Source: Amyelois transitella (lineage: Eukaryota; Arthropoda; Insecta; Lepidoptera; Pyralidae). From it: DNA of 64,000 nucleotides. The first letter of the stretch is position 1. Each line of letters opens with the position of its first letter. A model generated the notes under the pieces. It saw only the letters and a list, made by a program, of their open reading frames with translations. It was not told the DNA's origin and searched no databases. Made by a program: the position numbers and the translations under genes. The stretch lies in contig NC_083514.1 in the NCBI RefSeq assembly GCF_032362555.1, positions 5,751,001 through 5,815,000 on the forward strand, written 5' to 3'. Shown one piece after another: positions 48,341-61,900 of the stretch.

Positions 48341-51224
48341 AATTTTAACTTTTATTTCACAAGCATAATGTTTTTAAAATTTACTATCATATGAATCATT
48401 TTTATCCATCGTCACAAGTCACTCTTTGATTCTCTGAGAGCCGACAGAGCAAGACGGTCATCGTCCTAAAGCACTGTCTTACTTAGCAAGACAGAAATAT
48501 AATCATGGAAATACAATCCATGCACATTATCGTATCAGTATTTTACCATTTTCATACATATTGCGATGTAAATATGGAATGAATAACTAAAAGGTAAATA
48601 TTTTACTGTAAGTGGAGAAAAGGATCAAAAGTACCTTTACCTTATATTGATTTAGATTTTAATCAGTGATTATGATCTAATGAAACACCTAAATATGGTT
48701 TCAATTTTACCAAACATATCCCTCTCTAATGAAGATGTGTTATAAGTAATTTTAAGACCTTGTATGTGCGTTGTTACCTGCTTTCATGAAACATAAAAAT
48801 AGTCTAGTCTAGACAATTAGCAATGGGAATTGAAAGTCCAAAACTAAATGACCAAATACTTTTGGTTAAGTAATTAAATTATTTTGCAGGACACGAAACT
48901 CTGGGTGCGTTGACCGTTAAATAATTATTCAAGGGCCTTAAACCGCGGGTTTTTATTTTCCTGATAACCTTCGAATGCGGCCCCACATAAGGTGGTTGTC
49001 GCTTCGTTTAACTGATGATTAATATTCGGTTATATTTTAACTTTGAAAAATAAGGTCCATGATCCGGATAGTAAAAAAATGTTTACATCTTTTGCGTGAT
49101 ACACAACTTGAGGACAAAATTTTCAGATGATACATTGGACATAAGTTGTGGGATATACGACAATTTAAATTAATTACCAACATTGTCTTAGGTTATAATA
49201 AGTCATAACTTTGTGTTAGTAATTAATATAAACCGAAGGTTTATTATCATCATGGGATATACATATATTATTCGTAGTAAAAGTTACTGGAGCTAGCTAG
49301 CAAAAATCTAAAATCTTTATGTGCCGTGCTATGCTACTCAGTTAGGTAAGGTTAGACTATTTGTAATTGTTAGTTTTGAAGCGGCCTCCCAACGCGACGT
49401 ATTTTTTAAAAATCCTTAATTAACACAGACTAAGTGCGCTTGCACTCGAGTATATTTGCAGATATTCGGTCTTCCTTCACCACTTTAAACTCCCATACCT
49501 TTTAAACGGCTCACCCTTTTTCCATCAAACATGTCTAGTCTACTCGCAAATCATCTATAATTCAACAAAAGAAACTAACTTAGAACACCCTTCGTTTTCC
49601 GTTGGAGGTTAAAAAGACCCATACCAAATCCATCAATGAACCCTGTGCAATTACTATCAAATAACTAGAAAATTTAAACCCGCTCTTAGGGGCTTCCTCA
49701 ACATAGAAGGTTTCTTTCCGGTATCCAACAGTAACACGGAGTCCTTTTACCAAGCAATTAATAAATTGTCCTTAACAATAATGGTCGTTATAAATTACTA
49801 GTAAATAAATTAAACATACCAAAGCATTTTAAAAAAATACAGAGAATTAATGAATTTTGAACCCTAGATCCTTATCAAAGAACATACCACCCACCAACAA
49901 ACAATATTGATAAAATACAATGCGTAGGTTGTCTCATTGGAAAACAATTAACGAAGAACAACACACATCATTTTGTTACGAATCGCAGATAGAACGGGTC
50001 AAAGTACAAGAATTTGTGTCGAGATAACGACTATGTATGTTGTATGTTGAATATTATGTATGTTGTCATGATGCATGCACTTCGAAAACAAATACCGGAG
50101 CACGGCCAATATCGATAAAATAATGAGCAAACAACGCTAACGGGAATGTAACTACGACTTATGTCTTAAAATTTTCTAAAAAATCCCTCGCTACTGTTTA
50201 CTATTTAGTCTTGATGTGGATTATATGAAAGATTACAAAAGTAAAACTGTATTTAGTACTCAAATGGAGTGGCAACTTGGCAAATTGGAGGCCCGACGAG
50301 TCAAAGGGACGAGTGGCGCTGGCGGGCTGGGAGACGCCACCGAATGTAAGTAGGTATACTTACTTACTTACTACATGGTATGTCGGGCGCGGGCGAAATG
50401 CCTCCAGTTAGGTCCTCACTCGCTTCCCTTGCGTCTAGACATCGACCTCTACTTTTGCAACCCTCACCCTTCTAAATTCAATCTTAGTACAATATCCTAA
50501 GACCCCTATTACACCGAGAGCATTAAAACATTAGTGCTTAATAAATACGGGCCGCTGTCCTCGGAAAGTGCATTGATCTCGGGGGCTCGGGGCGCGTCCT
50601 TCTGTGGCACAAAAATCGCTGCACGTGAAAAGATATCTCTTTTCATTTTATCTAAGGGAAATGGGTGCGAGAGGGATACAAGAAACGTAGTAGGCAGGAT
50701 GCGCGTGGCGGGCTGCGGCCAATACACCCAAGCGAGCGCAATGAACGGCTATAAAGGAAGGATGTATACCACGCTACATTTTGGCGCCAACAACATATCC
50801 GTCGAAGTTTGTTTTTAAGCATAAAAACTTCTATAAAAAAAATAGTTTTGATATACTATTGTGTGACGAAACAATGTAGTTAATTTTATACCGATGATTG
50901 GCTGTGGTGCTAATTTTGGGATTAACAGTTCTTAATATGTTATTATAGGGTATTTTCTACACATGTACCAAATTCCATCAAAATCTGTTAAGTATAAAAT
51001 CTGTACAGATATTGCGTGAAAGAGTAACAAATAATATTAGTAGGAAGTATTATGATATTTTAGTATTGATATTTATATGCTACATACATACACACATATA
51101 ATTTATACAACCTTTTTAATAGAAAACTGAAAAATTGATAATTTGTTTCACAAATATTTATATGTGGTATAAATAGTTAACACAACGATGACGACGGCAT
51201 GGTATTTCGCGCCAAAAGCTCGTG

Positions 51225-51255
51225 TTTCCAAGATGGCGGCCACCACGTGCCATGG
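51225..51255 (+). promoter_or_regulatory. YY1/Pho-like site next to an E-box
   Basis: AAGATGGCGGC at 51230-51240 matches the YY1/Pleiohomeotic core (ATGGCGGC) and CACGTG lies at 51244-51249, inside a GC-richer island in the gene-poor region. Confidence 0.35.
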
Positions 51256-52333
51256 AACGAAGAGTTATTATACTCACGACACGTACGCCGCATGGCATGG
51301 CTTACCGCACCATCGTCCCGTCTGCCGTCCGCCGGATGTGTTCGTTTCTGACGTTTTGAGATTAACTTATCAGAACGAAATCACCTAACTTCCTACTTAT
51401 TAAAATTGTACAGTGAAACCCTAAAGTACATTGATTTGCGTAAACAATAAAAGCCTATTATGGGAAAATAAGGCTTTAAGAAAGAAGATTCTTGAAAACA
51501 TTTAAAATTTTCATCACAGATATTAAGTTTAATAGGTATGCAACGGAACAAAATACCACGAAATACCAAAACATACAAAATAGAGTGCTAATGTTGCTTG
51601 AGACGATAAAGCAACTTTTTCAAAATTCCGAGTCGTTATTTGGACGGCACGCATACCAATGTTCGAACGTATGTTCTTGGAAAATGAGACGGCCGACATC
51701 AAACAAACCTGATAGTGCAAAAACAGCAAGGGTGGCACGACATAAGGTGCTTTGTGAATGCTCCGTGTGGGTGCAAATTCCAAGAAGGATGGAGATGCCC
51801 GCCAATACATTCAACTTGACAGAACCGGCTTTGCGGCGGGCGGACGACGCCTACGACTGCAGTGGCCGTTTTATTTAAAATTGCAACCACTGCAAACTAA
51901 ATAATCATTACTACGTGGAAAGAAAAAGAGCCGATGAAATTTCAAGTAGAAGTTACAAGAACTATAAAAAAATAATTATAATACTACCTGATACTTTTCA
52001 GATTGACATTGATTTCGGTATGAAGTATGTGTATATGAGTGATTATGCTAAAATCTTATAACAATTTGCTTGGGAAAATAACCCCATCACCATAAATATA
52101 TTTAATAGGCAATGAGCAATTCTGCTGAATATTATCAGCAATATTTCGAACTCAAGCAATAACCAACCAGTTAGATTTTGCAATAAATTAGCGATTCCTA
52201 GATCCATACTTGAACAATATATTAGATTACCACGTTTGGACACATTTGTTTATATGCTTCTTATTACATATTGCCACTAAGGATTTGTACGTACTTCTAC
52301 CATATTCAAGTAAGACTCCTCTCAATTATTCAA

Positions 52334-52457
52334 TGGTTTACTGGAAGAGATCCCAAAATGGGATAAGTCCACCTTTGTATTTTTTGCGTTACCTCACAAT
52401 TACTGTATTTTTGTGTTGTTTCCTTTGTACAATAAAGATATTACAAACAAACAAAAA
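52334..52457 (+). repeat. LINE 3' tail, same family as in PDK1 intron 1
   Basis: CTGGAAGAGATCCC, GGGATAAGTCCACCTTTGTA, then TGTACAATAAAGATATTACA and an (ACAA)n tail; this closely follows the 3' UTR at 39170-39300. Severely 5' truncated. Confidence 0.75.
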
Positions 52458-54273
52458 TCTTTTATAATTTGATAAATACATACACAGTAAAGGCATAATC
52501 TATACCAGTCGGGGAGATAAATAACAGTGAGAAAAATTTAGTTCTGCTAAACCAGGCCACTCTAAACATGACTTTGCTTAGTAGTGAAACACTACAAGTT
52601 TCGAAACTTAGATCATTCGGGATGATACCTAAGTAGATATGCAAGCAAATAGTAGTGACGTGAGTGAATCAAACATTGAGAATGCAGTGCGGCACAGTGG
52701 TGGCTAGGTCATTAGCCGAAGTTGCATGCCACTGCATCGTTTGCGAGACGCAGCCACATTCCGGACATTCCTTGTCTCGCCAGCCCAGCCACACCCGGCT
52801 ATCTGCCTTTGTATGCGAATTGACTATACTCCTCCGAAAGATATATATATATGTGTTATATATATTCTACTATATAAAATAGCACTCGCAGAGTACACTG
52901 TTTTCTAATACATTATCCTTACGTGTTTATATTCTTATTTGTTTAAAACACATTTATACAATAGCTTTTTTCGGAATGTGTCACTAAAGTCGGGATTAAT
53001 TATCAACTTTGAACTTATTTATAGGTTCATACGGAAGAAACGAATTTGGTATGTTAGTTAAATTTGTTGTTTGTTTGTGTGTTTAAATACTTATTTGAAG
53101 ATAACCACATGTTCGCATTAATGAAAAAATATATTTAGTATTTCACAATGTTACACTTGGTGTCTTCAAGGACAAAGCAAAAGCTCGTTGGCCACTCAAT
53201 GCGTCACCAATTCTGAGTGGACCCCAGCTCAGGTTATAGACCCAGTCATTCACCCGCGTGGGGCACTCGTTGCCCGATCATTACGAAAATGGTTGACCAT
53301 AAACCGTACTTTGGCCATGCCTGTTTACTTAACTTTAAAGAAGATATGGATTTTACAAAGGTATTATAATCGAGTTTTAAAACATAATCAGTAGAGTTAG
53401 CTACTCTACGGATTATGTTTATCCAGTCATAATTCCTAGATTTATTTTGTTACATTCATATACATACATTCTTGATTATTATGTCAAATTCATCTAAACT
53501 TTTATTGCAAAAATTCTAAGCAATATGAGAAATCACAATAATTCAACAAGGAAGCAATACATACTGAAGCACTAAAGCTAAAAGGCAGCTAAGTTTTAGG
53601 TAGGTAATCTTATAGGTAGGTAAGCCGCTTTACATGTAGTTTGGGGAAGACAACATAACCAATTGACCATACATTAGATCATTTGAGGACTACTAAAACT
53701 ATTTATCTGTTGTCACTAGTTGCTACTGGCACATAATACTGAGTTGGTTTAATACTGACTCCTAACTAAAGCGGGGCGCCAAGAAGCATGAACGTGCGTG
53801 TGGTCTGGTCTCGAGTGAGCCAGCGAAAAATAACCATATTGGCGGCGGCGGAGATGCTGCCTCAATGTTGTTGTAGCTCATTCACGAACCATGCTTAGTC
53901 ATATTCAATATCTTGTCTCCCCAAGAGCCTGAATGGCTAAGGTATATACTTAATCTGACGCGTGAATTTTCACTTCGTTTTATTACTAACTTGCTGCCAA
54001 ACCTGTGCTCATAGGGTAGGAAACAAATCATGGGGATATTTGCATATTGAGGTAACTAATTGAACCAAACCAATTCAGCCTTGTAACGACGGACACAATC
54101 GGGACAAACGCCAGGAAGTATGTATGATTTACTGGAACAAACTTGTTTGTTGAAAATAACAGGAAAACGAAACTACAACAACAAGAGTAGAAATGTCCAC
54201 GACCCATGTCAAATGGTGTGACTCATCAATGGCACGTAATTTTATTTTATTCTTTATAAGGTAAAACTATATA

Positions 54274-54425
54274 CATGTAGTCACATCTATATCCTCGGCA
54301 TAGACAGAGCCAACAGTCTCAAAAATACTAAAAGGCCACGTTCAGCCGTATGGCTTCATGATGGAATAGTGCCAGCAACCTGTCGCTATTTGCATCTCCA
54401 GCCCATAGCCTACAAGAGAAATCCT
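54274..54425 (-). repeat. Repeat family A, degenerate copy
   Basis: GTCACATCTATATCC, CAGAGCCAACAGTCTC, AAAGGCCACGTTCAGCCGTA, and GCCTACAAGAGAAATCC at the far end. Confidence 0.6.
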
Positions 54426-55608
54426 ATCACTTAGTTATAAGATAAAACCTGACGCGAAATCGATCCTGAGTTTCAGAGTTAATGCCCTGATATTCTTAGC
54501 TTAGTGGAGCACTTCACATCGTCAACCCAAATTCATATCTAAATACAGTGAAAGCCAAAATAAGTTATATACAAAACATCTTTAACATTCAGCAACATAG
54601 TCTGTAAGAAATTCTGAAAATAGAAAATAGGTTCAGAAATAAGGTTCAGAATATTGTAAAAAAGCAGGACTAACGAGTTAGATGGTAAGTGACAGTACGA
54701 AATGGAAGAGAGTATCACGCTGCACCGATTCCATCTCACAAAAATCGGTAGACGTTTACATGACGATCTTGTGACAATAATTCCGCCTTTTGGACGATAA
54801 AAAAAAAATTCTATACAAATACGGTAAAAATTATAAAGAACGTTATGAGCAGACTAAACAAGAAATATAGGGATAAAATACTTTAACCACAGACTATTTT
54901 AAAAGCGTTGAACTTTAATGGCTGCCAGACTCAAAAGCAAGGCATACCAATTCAGAAGAATGATAGCAAAACACAATGACATTGGCAAATCCAGACAGAC
55001 GAGTTTTTATAAAATGTACGTCTGAACACAGACTAAGTAATAAGATCATCAACACGGCACGAATACAATATTAATAAAATATTTTTTTACTGTCTTGTCA
55101 CAAAACGAATCTTAAACATAGCAAAACTAGATGGAATTAATCATAAAGAGTATAAAATTCATGCAGATTAAACTTTGCTCAATTCAAGCTTAGGTACTTG
55201 TAAAGTACAAAAATTACTTCACTGTTTAATTATTTTTTTTTAGATATTTTAATTCAAATCCAATAAGGCAAGATAAGTCACAGAAACAATATTTCATCTA
55301 ATAAGATTTGGTTGGTGCTAGACATATTGTTCCACTGAGAAACCTTGATAAACTGTGGCACAATTCAATAAGGTTGTCTGGAGAACAACCGACACGCGCC
55401 CTCCAATTTGTCTGCGACCCTGCCCAATGTTTGTTTGACAGGTCAAGGACCCTGTATTGAAAGTTCCAAAATCGGTTATTTTTAATCATATGGTGAGATG
55501 AGTTCTTAATTATGTGGTTTCTTTTAATTTCATAAATATTAATCGGTTAATTAAGCATGAGTTTAACTTATACGTACTATGTTTAATTTATTCTTTGATT
55601 TCGTTATT

Positions 55609-55610
55609 TT

Positions 55611-55641
<31 letters not shown>

Positions 55642-55643
55642 TT
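55609..55643. repeat. (TTTA)n microsatellite
   Basis: About eight uninterrupted TTTA units. Confidence 0.9.
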
Positions 55644-56544
55644 ACACAATAATCATAATGAAACTTAAAAACAATATTCCGCAAAACTGTTTTCACAGTT
55701 TGACTGCGGTCAGTCTCATTTAAGCTTACATACTTCTATAGAATAATAGTTATAAATATTAAATTGAATATTATGTGAAGATATTAACAAACACAAAAAT
55801 ATACAGTAAGTAAAAACTATGTGACACATTGTTGCTAATTATAGCTGACGAAAATGTCAACAAATTATTGTTTGGACCGACCGAAGAAGGTACCGACTTT
55901 CTTATTGTTTTTCTTGCAAAGAGACCATTGTTCATCATCTCAACGTGGAAATAACAAAAAAAGGTTTCATATCTATACGCACCATGTTTAGAATTCTTCA
56001 AAACGAGGTTTTAATCCTACCAAGTGTATGTCAATAATTCACATCACATAGGTATTTTTTGCGGTCATATCATAAAAATAATTGGATAAATCTTCTCTAA
56101 AGTAAAACTTGAGACATTAAAAAAAATACTTCGCGAAATTAAGATTCTGTCTACCCTGATTTGAAAAGAACAATATTATTGTAAGGTTTTATTAATTTAG
56201 TCGAAGTCAAATGTGAATAACTATCATAATTCAATGTGACTTACCATAATGACACCCAAAAAATGTATTGAAACTAAAACATTGGGCATTATTTTTATAA
56301 AAACGCTTAAAAACCGTTGTCATCGTCAACATAAAACCTGATCTTTATAAAAAATTGAAATTTCCTTCTTGTTATGATAAGCTACTCGTACGTTTAAAAA
56401 ATACGTTTGTTGTATGGGAAAATTTTAAGCGTCTACCTGTTACGGTTACTAAATTGAGCATAAAACACGTTTATTTGTATGTGGAACCGTTTAATATTCC
56501 ATTTTTTATTAGTTGTTATAGCGGCAACGAAAATACATAATTTG

Positions 56545-56640
56545 TGAAAAGTTACATCCCGGCGTGACAGACAGACAGCGGAGGGGTAATCCCTATCGGG
56601 ACCCTTCCCGTTGTACCTTTTAGGTACGGAATTCTAAAAA
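56545..56640 (+). repeat. Repeat family C, 3' end
   Basis: GACAGACAGACAGCGGAGGG, TCGGGACCCTTCCCGTTGTA and TAGGTACGGAATTCTAAAAA form the usual 3' part of this lepidopteran repeat; the 5' signature is missing here. Confidence 0.6.
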
Positions 56641-58359
56641 AATCCATCCAAATCCAACAATCAAGATCAACGCTCAAGTTAGTATTTCTTAGTTTTCATA
56701 TGGTTGGTCACTGGAGTCCGAAGTGTGAAAGGCCCTCGGAACTTTTTACTTAACGGCAGGACAACGTTTACATTAGGCAAGTAAAGCTCTTAAAATAATT
56801 TGTACCAACAAAAACTTCCATATGTTTAAAAATATTTGTATTTGTATGATAGAGCTTAATTAGGTATAGAAATATTTGATACTTCGAATTTTTTATATAT
56901 GTAAGTAGGAGGATAAGTACTAATACTTATACTTTTGCATTTGTTCGACTAAAATACACATTTATATTTCCAAAAGATCTTGGGTCCTGTTAAAAATAAT
57001 TGAAATCCCTTATAAGTTTTGCTAGCCAGCTGTTATCTATTAAATTAAATAAAGTTACTACACATAAGAGGTAATTTAATTTAGAAAACCAGCAACTGGC
57101 AATAGACGTTATTAAGTGCAGCGACGCCCAGCCGTCTGCTTAGCTTGGCTTTATTAAATGAATAGGTAAAAACACAACATCTGACAAAAAAGTAAAGCAT
57201 AAAATACATTCCAAATGCATTGTAAAAAACAGACTAGGTAAGGCGGATAAAGTGATGATATTACACAACAAATCTGTAATGTTAAGGTTAGATAAGTGAA
57301 TGAATGAAATAGACCACATGCGTTACATAGCCTCGTTAGTTAATCAACCGTAATTGAATTTACTTCGACCGCTTTGTACGTAATACTCAGTATATAATGT
57401 GAATCAATAGTTTCTTATGCAAAATTGTGACGTACATCAGATATTTTACAAACACGTGTGTATGCAGCGATAAGAGAGTGACTTCTTTACAACTCGCTTT
57501 GTATTGATTTTACGGCTTTGAAAGCTGTAAACCTAATCGGCGAAATCACGTTATGCAATAGTACCTTTGTTTGACATAGTTACAGTTTACGCATGAACAT
57601 TGCACACGTAACACACATTGTATGAAATGGCGTACAATTTTAATTAAAATCAGTTATTTTGAGCTTAGCATATTAACGTAAATGTCAATTAAGATTAAAA
57701 TTCCTTATAGCACATCGAAGCAAATGCTAGATTACAGTAGGCTTTATGAACTAAGTATTATTTTCCCTCTTTATCACATTGTATTTTTGATCTATGATTA
57801 TCTTCTACGTTGACATGTCATTAAAAGATTTGGCAAAAGTTTTAGGCCTATTACCAGCCTGTAATTTTTCTGTAAGGAAACCACACGGTCCAATTGTGAC
57901 TAAGATTACCAATTATTTAATAAATATTTATTTATGAACTGCAATAATATAAATATTTATTTATGCTGCAAAGTATACGGCGCGTGCGTCTTTTCTTACA
58001 CGTGCTGTAATCCGCGAAGCATTCAACTATATTACCGCCTTATCAGCGACATGAAATAATATAAGAGAGCACGAAAAACCAATGAAAATTTCCATTATTA
58101 GCGTGAACTCTAGGCACGAGTATAAATTTTACACGTGGATGTCCTAAATGGGAGATATTCAACAAACCCAATCGTATTGGTGTTTGTTACAGAAAAGTAA
58201 ACTGTTATAAGATAGGTCACAGCTATAATGAAATGACATCTATACATACAATAAAACAGTAAAAATATTTTGTCTGTACATTTAGTATTTTTGACTAAAA
58301 TGGATAGATGGACACTTAGAATGAAAATAGAAAGCAAACATTTTTTTTATTATTTTTTG

Positions 58360-58757
58360 TCTGTCTGCCTGTCTGTATGTATGATCACGCTTATCTCTGA
58401 AAGTACTGAACCGATTTACTTAAAACTTTACTACAATTGCTTTGTTTTAACATTTAAAGTTTGTTTCATCAAAATCGGTTCACTAAAATAAAAGTTATCG
58501 TCATTTGAATGAACTCAAGGCATGAGTTGCAGTTATAAGGTAAGGTCACATATTTAACTCAGGAACTACTTGGTTCGTATCGAAAAATTCTTTTTGCTTT
58601 GAATAGACCATATTATATCGAGGAACGCTTTAGGCTATGTAACATCACGCTGCAACTATAAGGAACAAAAAATTTATGGAATATGTGAAAAAATTATGGA
58701 ATATGATGCCCAAAATAACTATTCCACGCAAACGAAATCGTGGGCACAACTAGTATG
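58360..58757 (+). repeat. Repeat family B-like copy, diverged
   Basis: TGAACCGATTTACTTAAAAC, GAATAGACCATATTATATCG, ACATCACGCTGCAACTATAA, and the end CAAACGAAATCGTGGGCACA + ACTAGT. The order matches 43972-44236 with substitutions and a small duplication (TTATGGAATATG). Confidence 0.65.
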
Positions 58758-60342
58758 ATAATAAAGTAGTTGTTTTTGTTACATTAATTGTTGACAATTC
58801 ATATTGACGCAAAACTAGAATAACTCATAACGACAGATGAAACGTACTAACGAATGTGCAGGAAATTCTTATCTATTACTTATTTAAAAGGTCGGCAACT
58901 TCTAGGTATAGTCATTTCTAAAATCTCTAAAGTCAGATTAGCCCATACTTTTTACAGATTCGTGCCGACACAAATAGAATTTATAATTTTGCAGTAAATT
59001 TACAGCCGAGAAAATAAGTTATGCTACTGTGTATGTCACATCACATGACTTAGCCTGAAAATTAGCATTTTGAAATTGGATTACAATCTAAAACATATGA
59101 AAATTGATATCAAAGGAAGTTTAAATAAATGAGCGACGGTCATTCAATGATACCGTCATAAACGACGCGACGGTCCCATTGTTTCAATAAATAAATACGA
59201 GTGTTCGTAAAGCGTACTTTGAACCCGTTGGCGCCAAGGCTGTAACGCAATATTAATATTATTTGAGCTTATTGGGCCTCGTTAAAAACACACCTCGTAC
59301 ATACACGTGTAATCTATTTTAATCTGATCATTAATATCGCGCTTTTTTAAAAGCTCTTAACAACTAAGAGACGAATGGTGACTGGCGACGAATAGTTTCG
59401 TTGGTAACTGGGCTATACTACAACGACAACTGCCAAGAGTGTAGCGACTTAGAAAAAAGAGTTTGTAAATCAAGGAAGTTTAAAAAAAATATAATATGTA
59501 GTTGAAAACAATAAAATGAAAGATAAAAGTTACGTTTCCCGAAATTTCTGTCTATATTGCCCAGTTTTTTAATCATAAATAACTCGTCCATTGGCTATCA
59601 CAAAGCGTGTAGATGTCAAACTTGGTATTAATGACAAAAACTTAATACTTAATTATTAAATGACTTCAAATCAGAAAGCATTAATGTGAAAGCCCGGAAA
59701 CTAGAGTACGGGTATACGACAAAACATAAAAATATAAAAACGCACGGAATATGGGTCTAGGTTCTACAAAGAGAGGATTCGTAAAAAAATGTTTTTATAA
59801 TAAGTAAAAAAAGGAACCGCCAGTTTAAAATTTAATTGGCTTTTTTATGTCGTTATATCTTGGCTGGATAAGATTCGCAGAATGGAAAACTGCATATGAG
59901 GGCGTAATGTCTGCGAGTAGTATTTATATTTTCATTGAGCAGCCCGTCCCGCTGCCACTAGCATCGCCGCACTCACGGACGCCTGTGACGACGTTGCAAC
60001 TTGATATGACGAGAAAAACATTTCAGTTTGAGAACTTTCCACGAAATTTTCCATACATTTTAGAGAGTATCACAATAAGAAAGAAACTTAGTGTAAATTA
60101 CATATATGAAGTCTTATTCTGCAGACCATGATTCCGTAATCGTTGAATAATACCGCTAAAACAGTTCACAGAGTTAACAAGACTAAATGACTAAGTAGGT
60201 CCTCCTCTATTTCTTTAAAATTCCTTATTCTTATGGAAACTTATTCGTAAATAAGAACGTATAAAAGACCTATTTTGTAACTTTATGAAAGAACACCAAG
60301 ACAAAAAGATACCTTTTTACTACGCTTTTATTAGCTTGGGTT

Positions 60343-60343
60343 G

Positions 60344-60373
<30 letters not shown>
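60343..60373. repeat. (TATG)n microsatellite heading a diverged repeat
   Basis: About seven TATG units, followed by GTAACGGAATCTTTGAGCTG and CTTGAAACTTTGCACACG, probably the body of another dispersed element. Confidence 0.75.
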
Positions 60374-60374
<1 letters not shown>

Positions 60375-61310
60375 CGGAATCTTTGAGCTGAATTTTCACT
60401 GATTTCTAAACGTCTGATCAACTTGAAACTTTGCACACGTATCAAGGACCGATGACAATGCAATATTTTGATAAGAGTTTCTCATTATCCTTATTAAAAC
60501 TGCCAGGATTAATAAATTCATTTTTAGATCATTCGTATGAGAGTAAGAGAGACAGAGATAGCACCAGTGCCAGTAATCTCCATACAAGAAACCAAGAAGT
60601 TCTGACGTATAAGGAGTCCAAAAAGAGATGTAATATATTTCCATATAATGTTACTATTAACCTGAGGCTTTTTTATTTCATCGCATCGCTCCATTTAGAA
60701 TTACCATTAGAAACAATAGTAGAATTAGTAGAATATTTTAAAACAATAAAAAATATATAAGTAATAAAACAAAAGTAATAAATGAAAATTGAACATTTAA
60801 ATTTACAACAATACAAGAATAAAGTTACTACCTACAGAACTTTGCGATATTTAATACGTATTTAACATATTAATGCAATTCTTGAATTAACATTAGGTAT
60901 CTTTTGCCTATTTATAATAGCAACACTGTAATACTCGTTTAAGACATGAGTGACAGTTTTTTATGTCAAATAAGTTTTGCAGTAAGTTTTGTTTTGAATT
61001 CGATTAGAAAACCTGTAAACTTTCTTTCTGTTTTTTTTATACCGGTGCCTGTGTATTTACCTATTTGCACTTTGTTTTGTGCTGATAACTTGTCGTTATT
61101 TGTAGTTTGGAATCTTCCGTTGAGTCGAGCTTTGTTCTTCCGGATATTCGTGTGATTTTATCATCTGAGATTGGACTCTGACTGTGTTCACTGTGTTGTG
61201 CAGATATTTTTTAGATAGGACTCCTGTAAAAAGTACCTGATTATTTGAGATAGGAGTCCCAAGTTTGTGTTTGTTTTTGTGAAAGACAGTTTTACAACGA
61301 AAGTGCCACG

Positions 61311-61361
61311 ATGTCTTCAGATAAACATTGTTGCGTTCCTGGTTGTAAAGGCAGTGGAGGT
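61311..61361 (+). CDS. First coding exon of a THAP-like gene (partial)
   Basis: An ATG begins MSSDKHCCVPGCKGSG and the exon ends in GGAG|GTATGT (phase 1). The motif C-x4-C-K directly after the start (HCCVPGCKGSG) is what the N-terminus of a THAP zinc finger looks like (C2-CH, DNA-binding; the rest of the finger, with its FP, W, C and H, would be in the next exon). I could not find that next exon before the window ends. Many lepidopteran THAP proteins are domesticated transposases or transcription regulators, so a precise function cannot be given. The presumed intron carries a large foldback and a repeat A fragment. Confidence 0.4.
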
Positions 61362-61525
61362 ATGTTTGAAATATTTTTGTTCCTGTATCAATCTGCCTCT
61401 TAATCTTGTGGTTTGATTCCTGGCAAGGCCACAATCGAAAATTATTATGTTTGCTGGATAGTCAAAAATATTATTAACAGTGATTTATCACTATAAAATT
61501 CTTTTCAACTGGGTTTAACAGTCAT

Positions 61526-61680
61526 CATACATACATATAATCACGTCTATATCCCTTGCGGGGTAAACAGAGCCAACAGTCTTGTAAAGACTGATAGGCC
61601 ACGTTCAGCTATTTGGCTTTAAGATAGAATTGAGATTCAAATAGTGACAGGTTGCAAGCCCATCGCCTAAAAAAGAATCA
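61526..61680 (-). repeat. Repeat family A, truncated copy
   Basis: CATACATACATATAATCACG tail, CCTTGCGGGGTAAACAGAGC, and internal AAGCCCATCGCCTAAAAAAG; the 5' third is missing. Confidence 0.75.
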
Positions 61681-61900
61681 TCATTATGAGAATATTATGA
61701 GATTTAATCCAATCAGGCCACATATAACTTTAAGAAAGTTAATTGTGAAAACCTCCGGCGATGGGCGCATGGTTGCAAAAGTCTTTTCTAGTATGATAGT
61801 TATACTAGAAGTGTTAACTTCCAAAAAATAATTGTATAAAAAAACTAAAAAACTATGCGTTTTATTGCAAATTGAACTAAAAAATAGAAAATAAATAATA

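Larger units (their letters stand above)
47874..61310. other. 13-kb gene-poor region with GC-richer islands
   Basis: No protein-coding gene can be supported. CpG-containing islands of 100-250 bp lie at about 50270-50400, 50550-50800, 51190-51360, 51640-51860, 52670-52810, 53760-53880 and 59930-60010, in AT-rich DNA. Repeats: a coding-like fragment (48185-48340), LINE tail (52334-52457), family A fragment (54274-54425), (ATTT)n (55609-55643), family C piece (56545-56640), family B-like copy (58360-58757) and (ATGT)n (60343-60373). It could be a distal regulatory domain or a long intron of a gene outside the window. Confidence 0.45.

Noticed and set aside
50534-50818. 94-codon frame with CCAAT and TATAAAG nearby
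   Set aside because: No domain, signal peptide or matching splice signals; the GC-rich composition explains the open frame.
5478-61680. CRISPR-like array
   Set aside because: The recurrent sequences are dispersed, in both orientations, about 250 bp long and without regular spacers: interspersed repeats in a eukaryotic genome.
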